11,226 bases of DNA from positions 1-11,226 of the forward strand of contig JALWTJ010000510.1 in the NCBI GenBank assembly GCA_027082895.1, read 5' to 3'. The position numbers and the translations under genes were made by a program. Shown here piece by piece: positions 1 to 6,259 of this stretch (its first letter is position 1; each line of letters opens with the position of its first letter). A model generated the notes under the pieces. It did no database searches. It was not told the DNA's origin and worked only from the letters and a program-made list of their open reading frames with translations. The DNA is from Hyphomicrobiales bacterium (GTDB taxonomy: Bacteria; Pseudomonadota; Alphaproteobacteria; Rhizobiales; Devosiaceae).

Positions 1-23
1 AGGGACGACTGAAGGAAAGACGC

Positions 24-734
24 ATGCCCAAGATTTCACTGGTCGATGATGACCGGAACATTCTGACCTCGGTTTCCATTGCCCTGGAAACGGAAGGTTA
101 CGTGGTCAACACCTATACCGATGGCGCATCGGGGCTGGACGGTCTGAACGCGGATCCCCCCGATCTGGCCATTCTGGACATCAAGATGCCGCGCATGGAT
201 GGCATGGAACTGCTGCGCCGCCTGCGCCAGAAGTCCGACCTTCCGGTAATATTCCTTACCTCCAAGGACGAGGAGATCGACGAACTGTTCGGCCTGAAAA
301 TGGGGGCCGACGATTTCATCAAGAAACCCTTCTCCCAGCGCCTGCTGGTGGAGCGGGTCAAGTCCATCCTGCGCCGCACCCAGGCCCGCGAGGCACCCGC
401 CAATGGCGCGGCCCCCGATACCAACACCAAGTCGATCATTGACCGGGGCGCGCTGGTCATGGATGATGAGCGCCACACCTGCACCTGGAAGGGCAAGCAT
501 GTGGTGCTCACGGTTACCGAGTTTCTCATTCTGCAGGCCCTGGCCATGCGGCCTGGCGTGGTCAAGAGCCGCAATGCCCTGATGGATGCGGCCTATGACG
601 ATCAGGTTTATGTGGATGACAGGACCATTGACTCCCACGTCAAGCGCCTGCGCAAGAAGTTCAAGGTTGTTGACGACAAGTTCGACATGATCGAAACCCT
701 CTACGGCGTGGGATACAGATTCAAGGAGCAATAA
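24..734 (+). CDS. chvI: Two-component response regulator ChvI, OmpR/PhoB family
   Basis: DNA-binding response regulator of 236 residues, usual length for the family. The receiver domain spans about residues 1-120: acidic pocket D8-D10, phospho-acceptor D52 in ILDIKMPRMDG, switch T79 in VIFLTS, and K101 in KKPF. The C-terminal half (about 140-236) is an OmpR-type winged helix ending in the typical TLYGVGYRF. It should be phosphorylated by the ChvG kinase encoded six bases downstream and then act on promoters in the cytoplasm. Known relatives are ChvI of Agrobacterium and Sinorhizobium and BvrR of Brucella, which control envelope, exopolysaccharide and host-adaptation genes. Identification as ChvI rather than another OmpR regulator rests on the protein sequence plus the following chvG-hprK-EIIA-HPr order. 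The ATG is preceded by a purine-rich GAAGGAAAG at 11-19. The promoter lies outside the window. Confidence 0.95.
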   Translation: MPKISLVDDDRNILTSVSIALETEGYVVNTYTDGASGLDGLNADPPDLAILDIKMPRMDGMELLRRLRQKSDLPVIFLTSKDEEIDELFGLKMGADDFIKKPFSQRLLVERVKSILRRTQAREAPANGAAPDTNTKSIIDRGALVMDDERHTCTWKGKHVVLTVTEFLILQALAMRPGVVKSRNALMDAAYDDQVYVDDRTIDSHVKRLRKKFKVVDDKFDMIETLYGVGYRFKEQ

Positions 735-740
735 GGGGTC

Positions 741-2780
741 GTGCGACTGAGCGATGACAGCCCTGCACTTTCTCCCGATGCCGCTGCTCCCGCAACGGAC
801 AGGCCGGACGGCACCGTTGCAACATCTGCTGCAAGTTCGACCGCTGCTGCGCCGGCAGCATCCCCTGCATCCGACATTCCGGCATCCGGGGGGGCGTCGG
901 CCGCCGTGCAGGCATCAGCACGGCAAAACGGTCCGGCCGCGCGCCTGACCGGTTTTTTCAAACGATTGTCCGCCCGTTTCCCTGTTCGCAGAAAAACGGA
1001 CGGCCAAGGCGCCGACAGCGTGGCGGAAGAGGAAACGGAAAAAGGGCAGGCAGCAGTCCCGCATAAACCCGCTTCCTCCCGCCTTGCCGCGCTCGGGAGC
1101 CGACTGGAGAGGCTTCGCCGCTTCGTGGCAGCCACGATCTTTTCCTCCCTGACCCGGCGCATTGTCGTTCTCAACCTGGCGGCCCTGATCGCCCTTGTTG
1201 CCGGTATCCTGTTCCTCAACCAGTTGCGCGATGGCCTGATCGCCGCCCGCGTCCAGAGTCTGCGCGTGCAGGGGGAAATCATCTCCGCCGCCATCGCCGC
1301 TTCTGCCACCGTGGACAGCGACGTGATTTCGGTCAACCCGGACCGCCTTCTCGAATTGCAGCCCGGCAGCGGGGTATCCCCCCTCAGTTTTTTCGACCCC
1401 GCGCTGGAATTCCCGATCAATCCGGAACGGGTTGCCCCCCTGTTGCGCAACCTGATTACCCCCACCCACACGCGGGCGCGCATTTATGACAAGAACGGTT
1501 CCTTGCTGCTGGATTCCGACTCCATCTATCTGGCCGGGGAGGTCATCCGGCCGGTTCTGCCCCCCCGGGACAAGCCCCCCGCCATCGTGGAATTGTGGAA
1601 CAGGATGCTGATGTGGGTGCCCGGAGACAAGTTCCCCCACTATGTGGAATATGCCCCCGCCGAGGGCAAACGCTATCCGGAAGTGAGTTCGGCCCTTGTC
1701 GGGGCACCCACCGACATCGTGCGCGTGGACAGCGACGGGCGCCTGCTGATCTCGGTGGCGGTACCCATCAAGCGGCAGCGGGCCACCGTGGGGGCCCTTC
1801 TTTTGTCTACCGAGCCCGGCGAGATCGACGCAACCGTTGCCGCCGAGCGGCTCGGGGTGCTGCGTCTCGCCCTGGGAGCGGTGCTGGTGTCCACCATCCT
1901 GTCCTTCTTTCTGGCCGGCACCATCGCCGGCCCGGTTCGCCGACTGGCAGCGGCGGCCGAAAGGGTGCAGAAATCCATGAGCGTGCGGGATGAAATTCCC
2001 GATTTCACCGATCGGCCCGATGAGATCGGCCACCTGTCCGGGTCCCTGCGGGCCATGACGGCGGCCCTTTTCGACCGTATCGAGGCAACGGAGAAATTCG
2101 CCGCCGACGTGGCCCACGAACTCAAGAACCCCCTGACCTCCCTGCGCAGCGCCGTGGAAACCCTTGCCGTTGCAAAAAGGCAGGAGGACAAGGACCGGCT
2201 GGCCCGGATCATCCTGCACGATGTGCAGCGGCTGGACCGGCTGATTTCCGACATTTCCAACGCCTCGCGCCTGGATGCGGAACTGGCCCGCAACAAGTCG
2301 ATCTCGGTCAACATGGCCGATATCGTCAGGGCGGTGGCGGACATGCATGCCGAGAAGGTGCAGGAGAAGAACATTTCCCTTGAACTGGATATTCCCGCCG
2401 GTGTGGATTTCCATGTTCCCGGGCAGGAATCCCGTCTTGCCCAGGTGGTGTCCAATCTTCTGGACAATGCCCTGTCCTTTTCCGCCCCCGGTGGCAAGGT
2501 ACTGATCGGGCTGGAACGCGATGGGGCGGACGTGTGCCTGAGCGTTGCCGATCAGGGGCCGGGCATTCAGGGTGACCCCGAAGAACTGTTCAAGCGTTTT
2601 TATACGGACCGGCCGGAAAACGAGGGGTTTGGCAACCATTCCGGTCTGGGCCTGTCCATTTCCAAGCAGATCATTTCCGCCCATGGTGGAACGATTGTTG
2701 CGGAAAACTGTTCTGACGCACAGCGCGCCCGCGGCATGACGGGAGCCATCTTCCGTGTCCGGCTGCCCCGGGCCCGTTGA
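741..2780 (+). CDS. chvG: Sensor histidine kinase ChvG (ChvI partner) with long N-terminal extension
   Basis: Inner-membrane sensor kinase of 679 residues. TM1 is near residues 141-159 and TM2 near 374-397. Between them lies a periplasmic sensor region of about 210 residues with typical ChvG stretches (RARIYDKNGSLLLDS and RLLISVAVPI). A HAMP linker follows (about 398-452), then the H-box VAHELKNPL with phospho-accepting H459, the N-box with N572 and N576, the G1 box DQGPG at 604-608 and the G2 box GLGLS at 635-639. All catalytic motifs are intact. Residues 1-140 are cytoplasmic and rich in Ala, Pro and Ser; rhizobial ChvG/ExoS is shorter (about 600 residues) with a shorter lead-in to TM1. The GTG start has AAGGGG only two bases upstream and AAGGAG twelve bases upstream, so the start is not certain; a TTG at residue 76 is an alternative. 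In rhizobia the partner ExoR inhibits this sensor; no exoR is seen here. Confidence 0.94.
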   Translation: MRLSDDSPALSPDAAAPATDRPDGTVATSAASSTAAAPAASPASDIPASGGASAAVQASARQNGPAARLTGFFKRLSARFPVRRKTDGQGADSVAEEETEKGQAAVPHKPASSRLAALGSRLERLRRFVAATIFSSLTRRIVVLNLAALIALVAGILFLNQLRDGLIAARVQSLRVQGEIISAAIAASATVDSDVISVNPDRLLELQPGSGVSPLSFFDPALEFPINPERVAPLLRNLITPTHTRARIYDKNGSLLLDSDSIYLAGEVIRPVLPPRDKPPAIVELWNRMLMWVPGDKFPHYVEYAPAEGKRYPEVSSALVGAPTDIVRVDSDGRLLISVAVPIKRQRATVGALLLSTEPGEIDATVAAERLGVLRLALGAVLVSTILSFFLAGTIAGPVRRLAAAAERVQKSMSVRDEIPDFTDRPDEIGHLSGSLRAMTAALFDRIEATEKFAADVAHELKNPLTSLRSAVETLAVAKRQEDKDRLARIILHDVQRLDRLISDISNASRLDAELARNKSISVNMADIVRAVADMHAEKVQEKNISLELDIPAGVDFHVPGQESRLAQVVSNLLDNALSFSAPGGKVLIGLERDGADVCLSVADQGPGIQGDPEELFKRFYTDRPENEGFGNHSGLGLSISKQIISAHGGTIVAENCSDAQRARGMTGAIFRVRLPRAR

Positions 2781-2782
2781 CG

Positions 2783-3277
2783 ATGGCGCGCACCCCGGGC
2801 CCTGCTGCCAACATTCATGCCACCGGGCTGCTGTTCCGCGGCAGGGGGCTTCTCTTGCGTGGGCCTTCGGGCGCCGGCAAATCCTTTCTGGCCCTGTCCC
2901 TGCTGGAAAAAGGGGAGGGGGACAATCCTCCCGCATGCCTGATCGGAGATGACAGGATTGACCTGAGCCTGCGCCATGGCCGCCCCCACATGCAGGGGCC
3001 ACCGGCCATTGCCGGAAAGATCGAACTGTTCGGGCGGGGTATCCTCAGCCGACCCTTCATGCAAGGGGCACCGGTGGACCTGGTGGTGGATCTGGTGGAC
3101 ATACCAGTTCGCATGCCCGAACCCGGGGAATGGGAAACCCGGATTCTTGACGTCCCGGTCAGCCGGTGTCCGGTGCCGGTTTTTCCCCTTGTCAGCACGG
3201 CCCACCAGGTGATGCTTATTGGCGCCGCCCTTGACGATTCTTCTGCCCATCCTCCTGCCGGACCGGGCGCCCCGTGA
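2783..3277 (+). CDS. hprK: HPr kinase/phosphorylase, short alphaproteobacterial form
   Basis: Cytoplasmic enzyme that phosphorylates HPr on its regulatory serine using ATP and can remove the phosphate by phosphorolysis. At 164 residues it consists only of the catalytic core and lacks the N-terminal domain of the roughly 310-residue Gram-positive enzyme, as is normal in Alphaproteobacteria. Walker A is GPSGAGKS at 27-34. An acidic pair D56-D57 in LIGDDRIDL follows, then the signature-like stretch IELFGRGILSRPF, a weaker version of the family's E-(I/V)-RG-(L/R)-G motif. The gene starts two bases after the chvG stop, so it is almost certainly cotranscribed and perhaps translationally coupled with it. 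A TTG at 2777, overlapping the chvG stop, is an alternative start; ATG 2783 is preferred although neither has a clear Shine-Dalgarno. Its substrate HPr is encoded downstream. The last dozen residues are Pro/Ala-rich and probably unstructured. Confidence 0.9.
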   Translation: MARTPGPAANIHATGLLFRGRGLLLRGPSGAGKSFLALSLLEKGEGDNPPACLIGDDRIDLSLRHGRPHMQGPPAIAGKIELFGRGILSRPFMQGAPVDLVVDLVDIPVRMPEPGEWETRILDVPVSRCPVPVFPLVSTAHQVMLIGAALDDSSAHPPAGPGAP

Positions 3278-3365
3278 AGTTTTGCACAAAAGTGGTTCCG
3301 GCAAAGTTTTTGCTTGCCACACCGCCCCTGTCTGGCCATGGTCGGGCAAAAGGGAAAGAAAGATC

Positions 3366-3440
3366 ATGACAGCCCCGAAACGTCGCGTGCTACAGGCAGA
3401 TTGTTTGTCGGGCCAAATGAACCACGGCATGGTTGAATGA
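3366..3440 (+). CDS. Possible 24-residue leader peptide coupled to manX
   Basis: Unrecognised small ORF in the 159-base gap between hprK and manX. It starts at ATG 3366 behind a good purine-rich ribosome binding site (AGGGAAAG, 3351-3358), encodes 24 residues beginning MTAPKRRVLQ, and ends in a TGA that overlaps the manX ATG as ATGA. The manX start has no visible Shine-Dalgarno of its own. Together this suggests that ribosomes terminating here re-initiate on manX. No function is assigned to the peptide. It could be a chance ORF; conservation in related genomes would decide. Confidence 0.3.
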   Translation: MTAPKRRVLQADCLSGQMNHGMVE

Positions 3441-3841
3441 TTGGAATTGTCATTGTTACCCATGGAGAGCTTGCCCGGGAATTCCGTGCAGCGCTGGAAC
3501 ATGTGGTAGGGCCGCAGAAACGGTGTGAAACCGTCTGCATCGGACCCGAGGACAATATGGAGCAGCGCCGCACGGACATTCTGCAGGCCATGGAACGCAC
3601 CGATCAGGGACACGGGGTCATTGTGCTGACCGACCTGTTTGGCGGCACCCCCTCCAATCTGGCCATTTCGGTAATGGACAGGGGGGACGTGGAAGTAATT
3701 GCCGGTGTCAATCTTCCCATGCTTGTGAAGCTGGCCCAGGTGCGCGGGGAAAACTCCCTTTCCCATGTCGTGCGTGAAGCTCGCGAGGCGGGCCGCAAAT
3801 ATATCACCGTGGCCAGCGACATGCTGGACGGGCAGGAGTGA
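3437..3841 (+). CDS. manX: PTS EIIA component, mannose (EIIA-Man) family
   Basis: Soluble phosphotransferase protein of 134 residues, the usual size of a free-standing EIIA-Man domain. It begins with the canonical MIGIVIVTHG, where H9 is the expected phospho-acceptor from HPr. The DLFGGTPSN motif near residues 66-74 is typical of the fold. No EIIB, EIIC or EIID gene lies nearby, so the protein most likely serves a regulatory rather than sugar-transporting PTS, as described for the rhizobial ManX and Brucella PtsM proteins. The start is fixed by the family N-terminus. It lacks an evident Shine-Dalgarno and overlaps the stop of a 24-codon ORF (ATGA), suggesting translational coupling. HPr is encoded 108 bases downstream. 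The gene symbol follows rhizobial usage; ptsM is also used. Confidence 0.92.
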   Translation: MIGIVIVTHGELAREFRAALEHVVGPQKRCETVCIGPEDNMEQRRTDILQAMERTDQGHGVIVLTDLFGGTPSNLAISVMDRGDVEVIAGVNLPMLVKLAQVRGENSLSHVVREAREAGRKYITVASDMLDGQE

Positions 3842-3936
3842 GCCCCATTTGATCCCCTTGGAACGGGAACGGCGTTCTCATCGGGCAAACGGGGGTGCAG
3901 CTTTTGCGCAAAAAAAAGGCGGGCCAACGGACAGGC

Positions 3937-3941
3937 AGGAG
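3937..3941 (+). promoter_or_regulatory. Ribosome binding site of ptsH
   Basis: AGGAG ends eight bases before the GTG at 3950, ideal spacing. No in-frame ATG gives a sensible HPr N-terminus, so this site decides the GTG start. Confidence 0.7.
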
Positions 3942-3949
3942 ACGGAGAG

Positions 3950-4267
3950 GTGAACGAAAAGGCGGCGGGACACACCGGCAACGAGCAGGCACTGGCCCTG
4001 CAGATGCAGATCTGCAATGAACGCGGCCTGCACGCGCGCGCATCGGCACGTTTTGTCCGGCTGGCCGAACAGTTTGACGCCCGCATCACCGTGGCGCGCG
4101 AAGGCACCGAGGTCGAGGGCACTTCCATCATGGGCCTGATGATGCTGGCTGCCGGCCCGGGTACCCGCATCCTGGTCAAGGCCACCGGCCCCGAAGCCCG
4201 CGCTGCCCTTGATGCACTGGAAAACCTTGTCTGCTGCGGCTTTGACGAGGAGGAACCGGACGCCTGA
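3950..4267 (+). CDS. ptsH: Phosphocarrier protein HPr
   Basis: Small cytoplasmic phosphocarrier of 105 residues, slightly longer than the usual 85-90 because of an N-terminal lead-in of about 14 residues. The active-site motif NERGLHARAS places H28 as the EI/EIIA phosphorylation site. S59 in GTSIMGLMML lies 31 residues later, the same spacing as His15-Ser46 in the classic proteins, and is the HprK target. The C-terminal part (AAGPGTRILVKATGPEARAALDALENLV) completes the fold. The preceding EIIA and the upstream HprK make a regulatory PTS module; enzyme I (ptsP) is not in the window. The GTG start is supported by AGGAG eight bases upstream. The gene probably belongs to the chvI-to-ptsH transcription unit, since the following DNA holds hairpins and a new promoter. 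Confidence 0.93.
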   Translation: MNEKAAGHTGNEQALALQMQICNERGLHARASARFVRLAEQFDARITVAREGTEVEGTSIMGLMMLAAGPGTRILVKATGPEARAALDALENLVCCGFDEEEPDA

Positions 4268-4270
4268 CAT

Positions 4271-4308
4271 GGCGCGACCACGCGCCGGACGTTCGGGGGG
4301 GACGAACG
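4271..4308 (+). other. Two adjacent hairpins behind ptsH
   Basis: Two perfect 6-bp stem-loops begin four bases after the ptsH stop: GGCGCG-ACCA-CGCGCC (4271-4286) and CGTTCG-GGGGGGA-CGAACG (4290-4308). Neither is followed by a T-tract, so they are not standard intrinsic terminators. They could stabilise the 3' end of the upstream mRNA or assist Rho-dependent termination. In this GC-rich stretch, chance cannot be excluded. Confidence 0.4.
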
Positions 4309-4384
4309 GGGTGTCCGGATCGGGCGTGCGGATGGGGCGGCTCGTTCCGGTCCGCTCGGGGGCAGGGGGGAATTCCCGTCAAAA

Positions 4385-4406
4385 GATATAAACCTTTCTT
4401 TATATC
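4385..4406. promoter_or_regulatory. Perfect 8-bp inverted repeat upstream of the ahcY promoter
   Basis: GATATAAA (4385-4392) and TTTATATC (4399-4406) are exact reverse complements separated by CCTTTC. The repeat is AT-rich in a GC-rich setting and ends four bases before the predicted -35 box. It looks like a binding site for a dimeric regulator, about 50 bases upstream of the likely transcription start. An ArsR-family regulator, SahR, is known to control ahcY in some Proteobacteria; whether it acts here is a guess. A transcribed hairpin is less likely because the repeat lies upstream of the promoter. Confidence 0.5.
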
Positions 4407-4410
4407 AATA

Positions 4411-4439
4411 TTGTTACTTTGCCTTCGGGGCCCTATAAG
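4411..4439 (+). promoter_or_regulatory. Sigma70-like promoter of ahcY
   Basis: TTGTTA (4411-4416) and TATAAG (4434-4439) are separated by 17 bases. They match the housekeeping consensus at 4 of 6 and 5 of 6 positions. This is the best promoter I can find in the gap before ahcY. It predicts a transcript start near 4446 and a leader of about 50 bases. Confidence 0.55.
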
Positions 4440-4454
4440 GCCAGCATGAAAACA

Positions 4455-4475
4455 GGGCGGCAGCAGCGCCAGCCC
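4455..4475 (+). promoter_or_regulatory. Possible leader hairpin in the ahcY 5' UTR
   Basis: GGGCGGC (4455-4461) can pair with GCC plus GCCC (4468-4475) around a 6-base loop, with A4471 bulged. The same GGGC could instead pair with GCCC at 4480-4483, immediately before the GGAG ribosome binding site (4484-4487). This would allow two alternative folds, one next to the translation start. I do not recognise a known SAH or SAM riboswitch consensus here, so no ligand is proposed. Confidence 0.3.
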
Positions 4476-4497
4476 ATCTGCCCGGAGTTGAAAAACC

Positions 4498-5901
4498 ATG
4501 ACCACCCCAGAACAGGAATATGCCGTCAAGGACATTTCGCTGGCCGATTTTGGCCGCCAGGAAATTTCCATGGCCGAAATGGAAATGCCCGGCCTGATGG
4601 CCATTCGCGAGGAATATCGCGCCAGCCAGCCATTGAAGGGCGCGCGTATTGCCGGTTCCCTGCACATGACCATCCAGACCGCTGTTCTGATCGAAACCCT
4701 TGTTGCCCTGGGGGCGGAAGTGCGCTGGGCATCGTGCAACATCTATTCGACCCAGGACCATGCCGCCGCCGCCATTGCCGCCGCGGGTATTCCCGTCTTT
4801 GCCCACAAGGGGGAGACGCTGAAGGAATATTGGGATTTTGCCGATCGCATTCTGGATTGGGGAAATGGCGAAACCGCCAACCTCATTCTGGACGATGGCG
4901 GCGACGCCACCATGCTGGTGCTGAACGGGGCAAAGGCGGAAACCGACCCGTCCATTCTCGCCCATCCCAAGAGCGAGGAAGAGGAATATTTCGCCGCCCA
5001 GGTCAAGAAGCGCCTGAATGAAAACCCCGGTTTTTATTCCCGGGTGCGTGCCAACATCAAGGGCGTTTCCGAGGAAACCACCACCGGTGTCATGCGCCTT
5101 TACCACCTGAACGAGAAGGGGGAGCTTCCCTTCCCCGCCATCAATGTCAATGACAGCGTGACCAAGTCCAAGTTCGACAACAAGTATGGCTGCCGGGAAA
5201 GCCTTGTGGACGCCATTCGCCGGGGCACCGATGTCATGCTGGCCGGCAAGGTCGCCATCGTGTGCGGCTATGGTGATGTGGGCAAGGGATCCGCCCAGTC
5301 CCTTTCCGGTGCCGGGGCGCGGGTTCTGGTGACGGAGGTCGATCCCATCTGTGCCCTGCAGGCCGCCATGGACGGCTACGAAGTGGTCACCCTTGAGGAT
5401 GCCGCCCACCGCGCCGATCTTGTTGTCACCTGCACCGGCAACAAGGACATTCTGACCCTGGACCATATGAAGAAGCTGCGTGATATGGCCATTGTCTGCA
5501 ATATCGGGCATTTCGACAATGAAATTCAGGTGGCCGAACTGCAGAACTTCAAATGGACCAATGTCAAGCCGCAGGTGGATATTATCGAGATCGGTCCGGA
5601 AAACCGGATCATTCTCCTGTCCAAGGGGCGCCTGGTCAATCTGGGCAATGCCACCGGGCATCCCTCCTTCGTCATGAGCGCCTCCTTTGCCAACCAGACC
5701 CTGGCCCAGATCGAACTGTGGACCCGGGGCGACCAATATGCGGCCGGGGTGCATGTTCTGCCCAAGCATCTGGATGAAAAGGTCGCCGAACTGCATCTGG
5801 CCAAGCTGGGCGCAAAGCTGACGAAACTGTCAAAGGCCCAGGCCGACTATATCGGGGTGAGTCCGGACGGGCCGTTCAAGCCCGATCATTACCGCTATTA
5901 A
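4498..5901 (+). CDS. ahcY: S-adenosylhomocysteinase (adenosylhomocysteine hydrolase)
   Basis: NAD-dependent cytoplasmic enzyme that splits S-adenosylhomocysteine to adenosine and homocysteine, relieving product inhibition of methyltransferases and feeding the methionine cycle. The 467 residues match the long bacterial form, including the extra segment around KSEEEEYFAAQVKKRL. Visible hallmarks are SLHMTIQTAVLIETL (substrate domain), NVNDSVTKSKFDN (substrate-binding and catalytic Lys/Asp region), the NAD-binding GYGDVGKG at 257-264, CNIGHFDNEI, and the canonical C-terminus KPDHYRY, whose Lys and Tyr reach the NAD of a neighbouring subunit in the homotetramer. The ATG has GGAG at 4484-4487, ten bases upstream. 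The gene appears to be monocistronic, with its own promoter before it and a strong terminator after it. Nothing is odd in the protein. Confidence 0.98.
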   Translation: MTTPEQEYAVKDISLADFGRQEISMAEMEMPGLMAIREEYRASQPLKGARIAGSLHMTIQTAVLIETLVALGAEVRWASCNIYSTQDHAAAAIAAAGIPVFAHKGETLKEYWDFADRILDWGNGETANLILDDGGDATMLVLNGAKAETDPSILAHPKSEEEEYFAAQVKKRLNENPGFYSRVRANIKGVSEETTTGVMRLYHLNEKGELPFPAINVNDSVTKSKFDNKYGCRESLVDAIRRGTDVMLAGKVAIVCGYGDVGKGSAQSLSGAGARVLVTEVDPICALQAAMDGYEVVTLEDAAHRADLVVTCTGNKDILTLDHMKKLRDMAIVCNIGHFDNEIQVAELQNFKWTNVKPQVDIIEIGPENRIILLSKGRLVNLGNATGHPSFVMSASFANQTLAQIELWTRGDQYAAGVHVLPKHLDEKVAELHLAKLGAKLTKLSKAQADYIGVSPDGPFKPDHYRY

Positions 5902-5950
5902 GCGTCTGCCGCCGTGTCCGGCGAACAGCCCGTTGACATGAACATCCATG

Positions 5951-5977
5951 AAGAGGCCCCGCGGGGCCTCTTTTTTT
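5951..5977 (+). terminator. Rho-independent terminator of ahcY
   Basis: GAGGCCCC (5953-5960) and GGGGCCTC (5963-5970) form a perfect GC-rich stem around GC. It is extended by two A-T pairs (5951-5952 with 5971-5972) and followed by seven T residues (5971-5977). It lies about 50 bases after the ahcY stop and cleanly separates ahcY from the divL unit. Confidence 0.92.
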
Positions 5978-6081
5978 GCCCGGCAGCCCTTCGTTCCAAC
6001 CGTGTCAATCCGTACGCCGATTGCCGTGTACCCGCGTCCGGGCGGGAAGGTGGAGGAAAAGCGCATGCGCAAAAGGCAGAA

Positions 6082-6240
6082 ATGAACGCACAATGCTCGC
6101 GCACAAGGGGTCACGCTCCTGCTTCGTTTTGTTTCGGTAACGGTTTTTTCACCAGATCAAGAACAAAAAAAACGGTCAGACGAAAATTTGCGCCGGAATG
6201 CCCCTTCTATGCGGCTCCCTCCCCAAGTATTGTGAAGTGA
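6082..6240 (+). CDS. Doubtful 52-residue basic ORF
   Basis: Begins at an ATG that overlaps the stop of a six-codon ORF (ATGA) and has AAAAGG a few bases upstream. The product would be basic, with three Cys (5, 17, 40) and an Arg/Lys-rich middle. It resembles no family I know, and its composition is unlike the neighbouring genes. The same frame is open from 5914, through the ahcY terminator, which favours a chance open frame. Listed only because of its start signals. Confidence 0.12.
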   Translation: MNAQCSRTRGHAPASFCFGNGFFTRSRTKKTVRRKFAPECPFYAAPSPSIVK

Positions 6241-6259
6241 TTCGGGGCGGCCACATTAT
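6230..6259 (+). promoter_or_regulatory. Weak candidate promoter for divL
   Basis: TTGTGA (6230-6235) and CATTAT (6254-6259) are 18 bases apart, each matching 4 of 6 consensus positions. A GATTC site lies in the spacer. It is the most promoter-like pair near the gene, but the match is modest. Confidence 0.22.

Noticed and set aside
36..731. 231-codon antisense frame covering chvI
   Set aside because: Shadow of chvI with no recognisable domain and no independent start signals.
915..3002. 695-codon open frame on the minus strand opposite chvG and hprK
   Set aside because: It mirrors two well-supported genes. Its product is dominated by Gly, His, Gln and Pro with no domain, and long antisense frames are expected here because the codon bias avoids TTA, CTA and TCA.
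3300..3318. GGCAA...TTGCC inverted repeat after hprK
   Set aside because: Only five base pairs with a mismatched interior and no following T-tract; too weak to call a terminator or operator.
3219..3440. 73-codon + frame overlapping the end of hprK
   Set aside because: The 5' half lies within hprK in another frame. Only the last 24 codons (from 3366) have a ribosome binding site, and those are listed separately.
4368..4377. GGGAATTCCC palindrome before the ahcY promoter
   Set aside because: Ten bases of self-complementarity with no loop, in a G-run region; no matching second copy or promoter relation to support a site.
4268..4497. Possible SAH or SAM riboswitch before ahcY
   Set aside because: The predicted leader is only about 50 bases and I could not match the conserved core of the SAH, SAM-II, SAM-V or SAM/SAH motifs by eye. 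A covariance-model search with those families would settle it.
4414..5796. 460-codon antisense frame opposite ahcY
   Set aside because: Shadow of a highly conserved enzyme gene; composition is Gly/His-rich and unlike a real protein.
6141..6171. T-run and A-run flanking a short spacer, resembling a weak AT stem
   Set aside because: No GC-rich stem and no fit to a terminator on either strand; ordinary AT-rich intergenic composition explains it.
5914..6240. 108-codon + frame starting just after ahcY
   Set aside because: It would read through the strong ahcY terminator and has no ribosome binding site at its first start; only the downstream 52 codons are listed, with low confidence.
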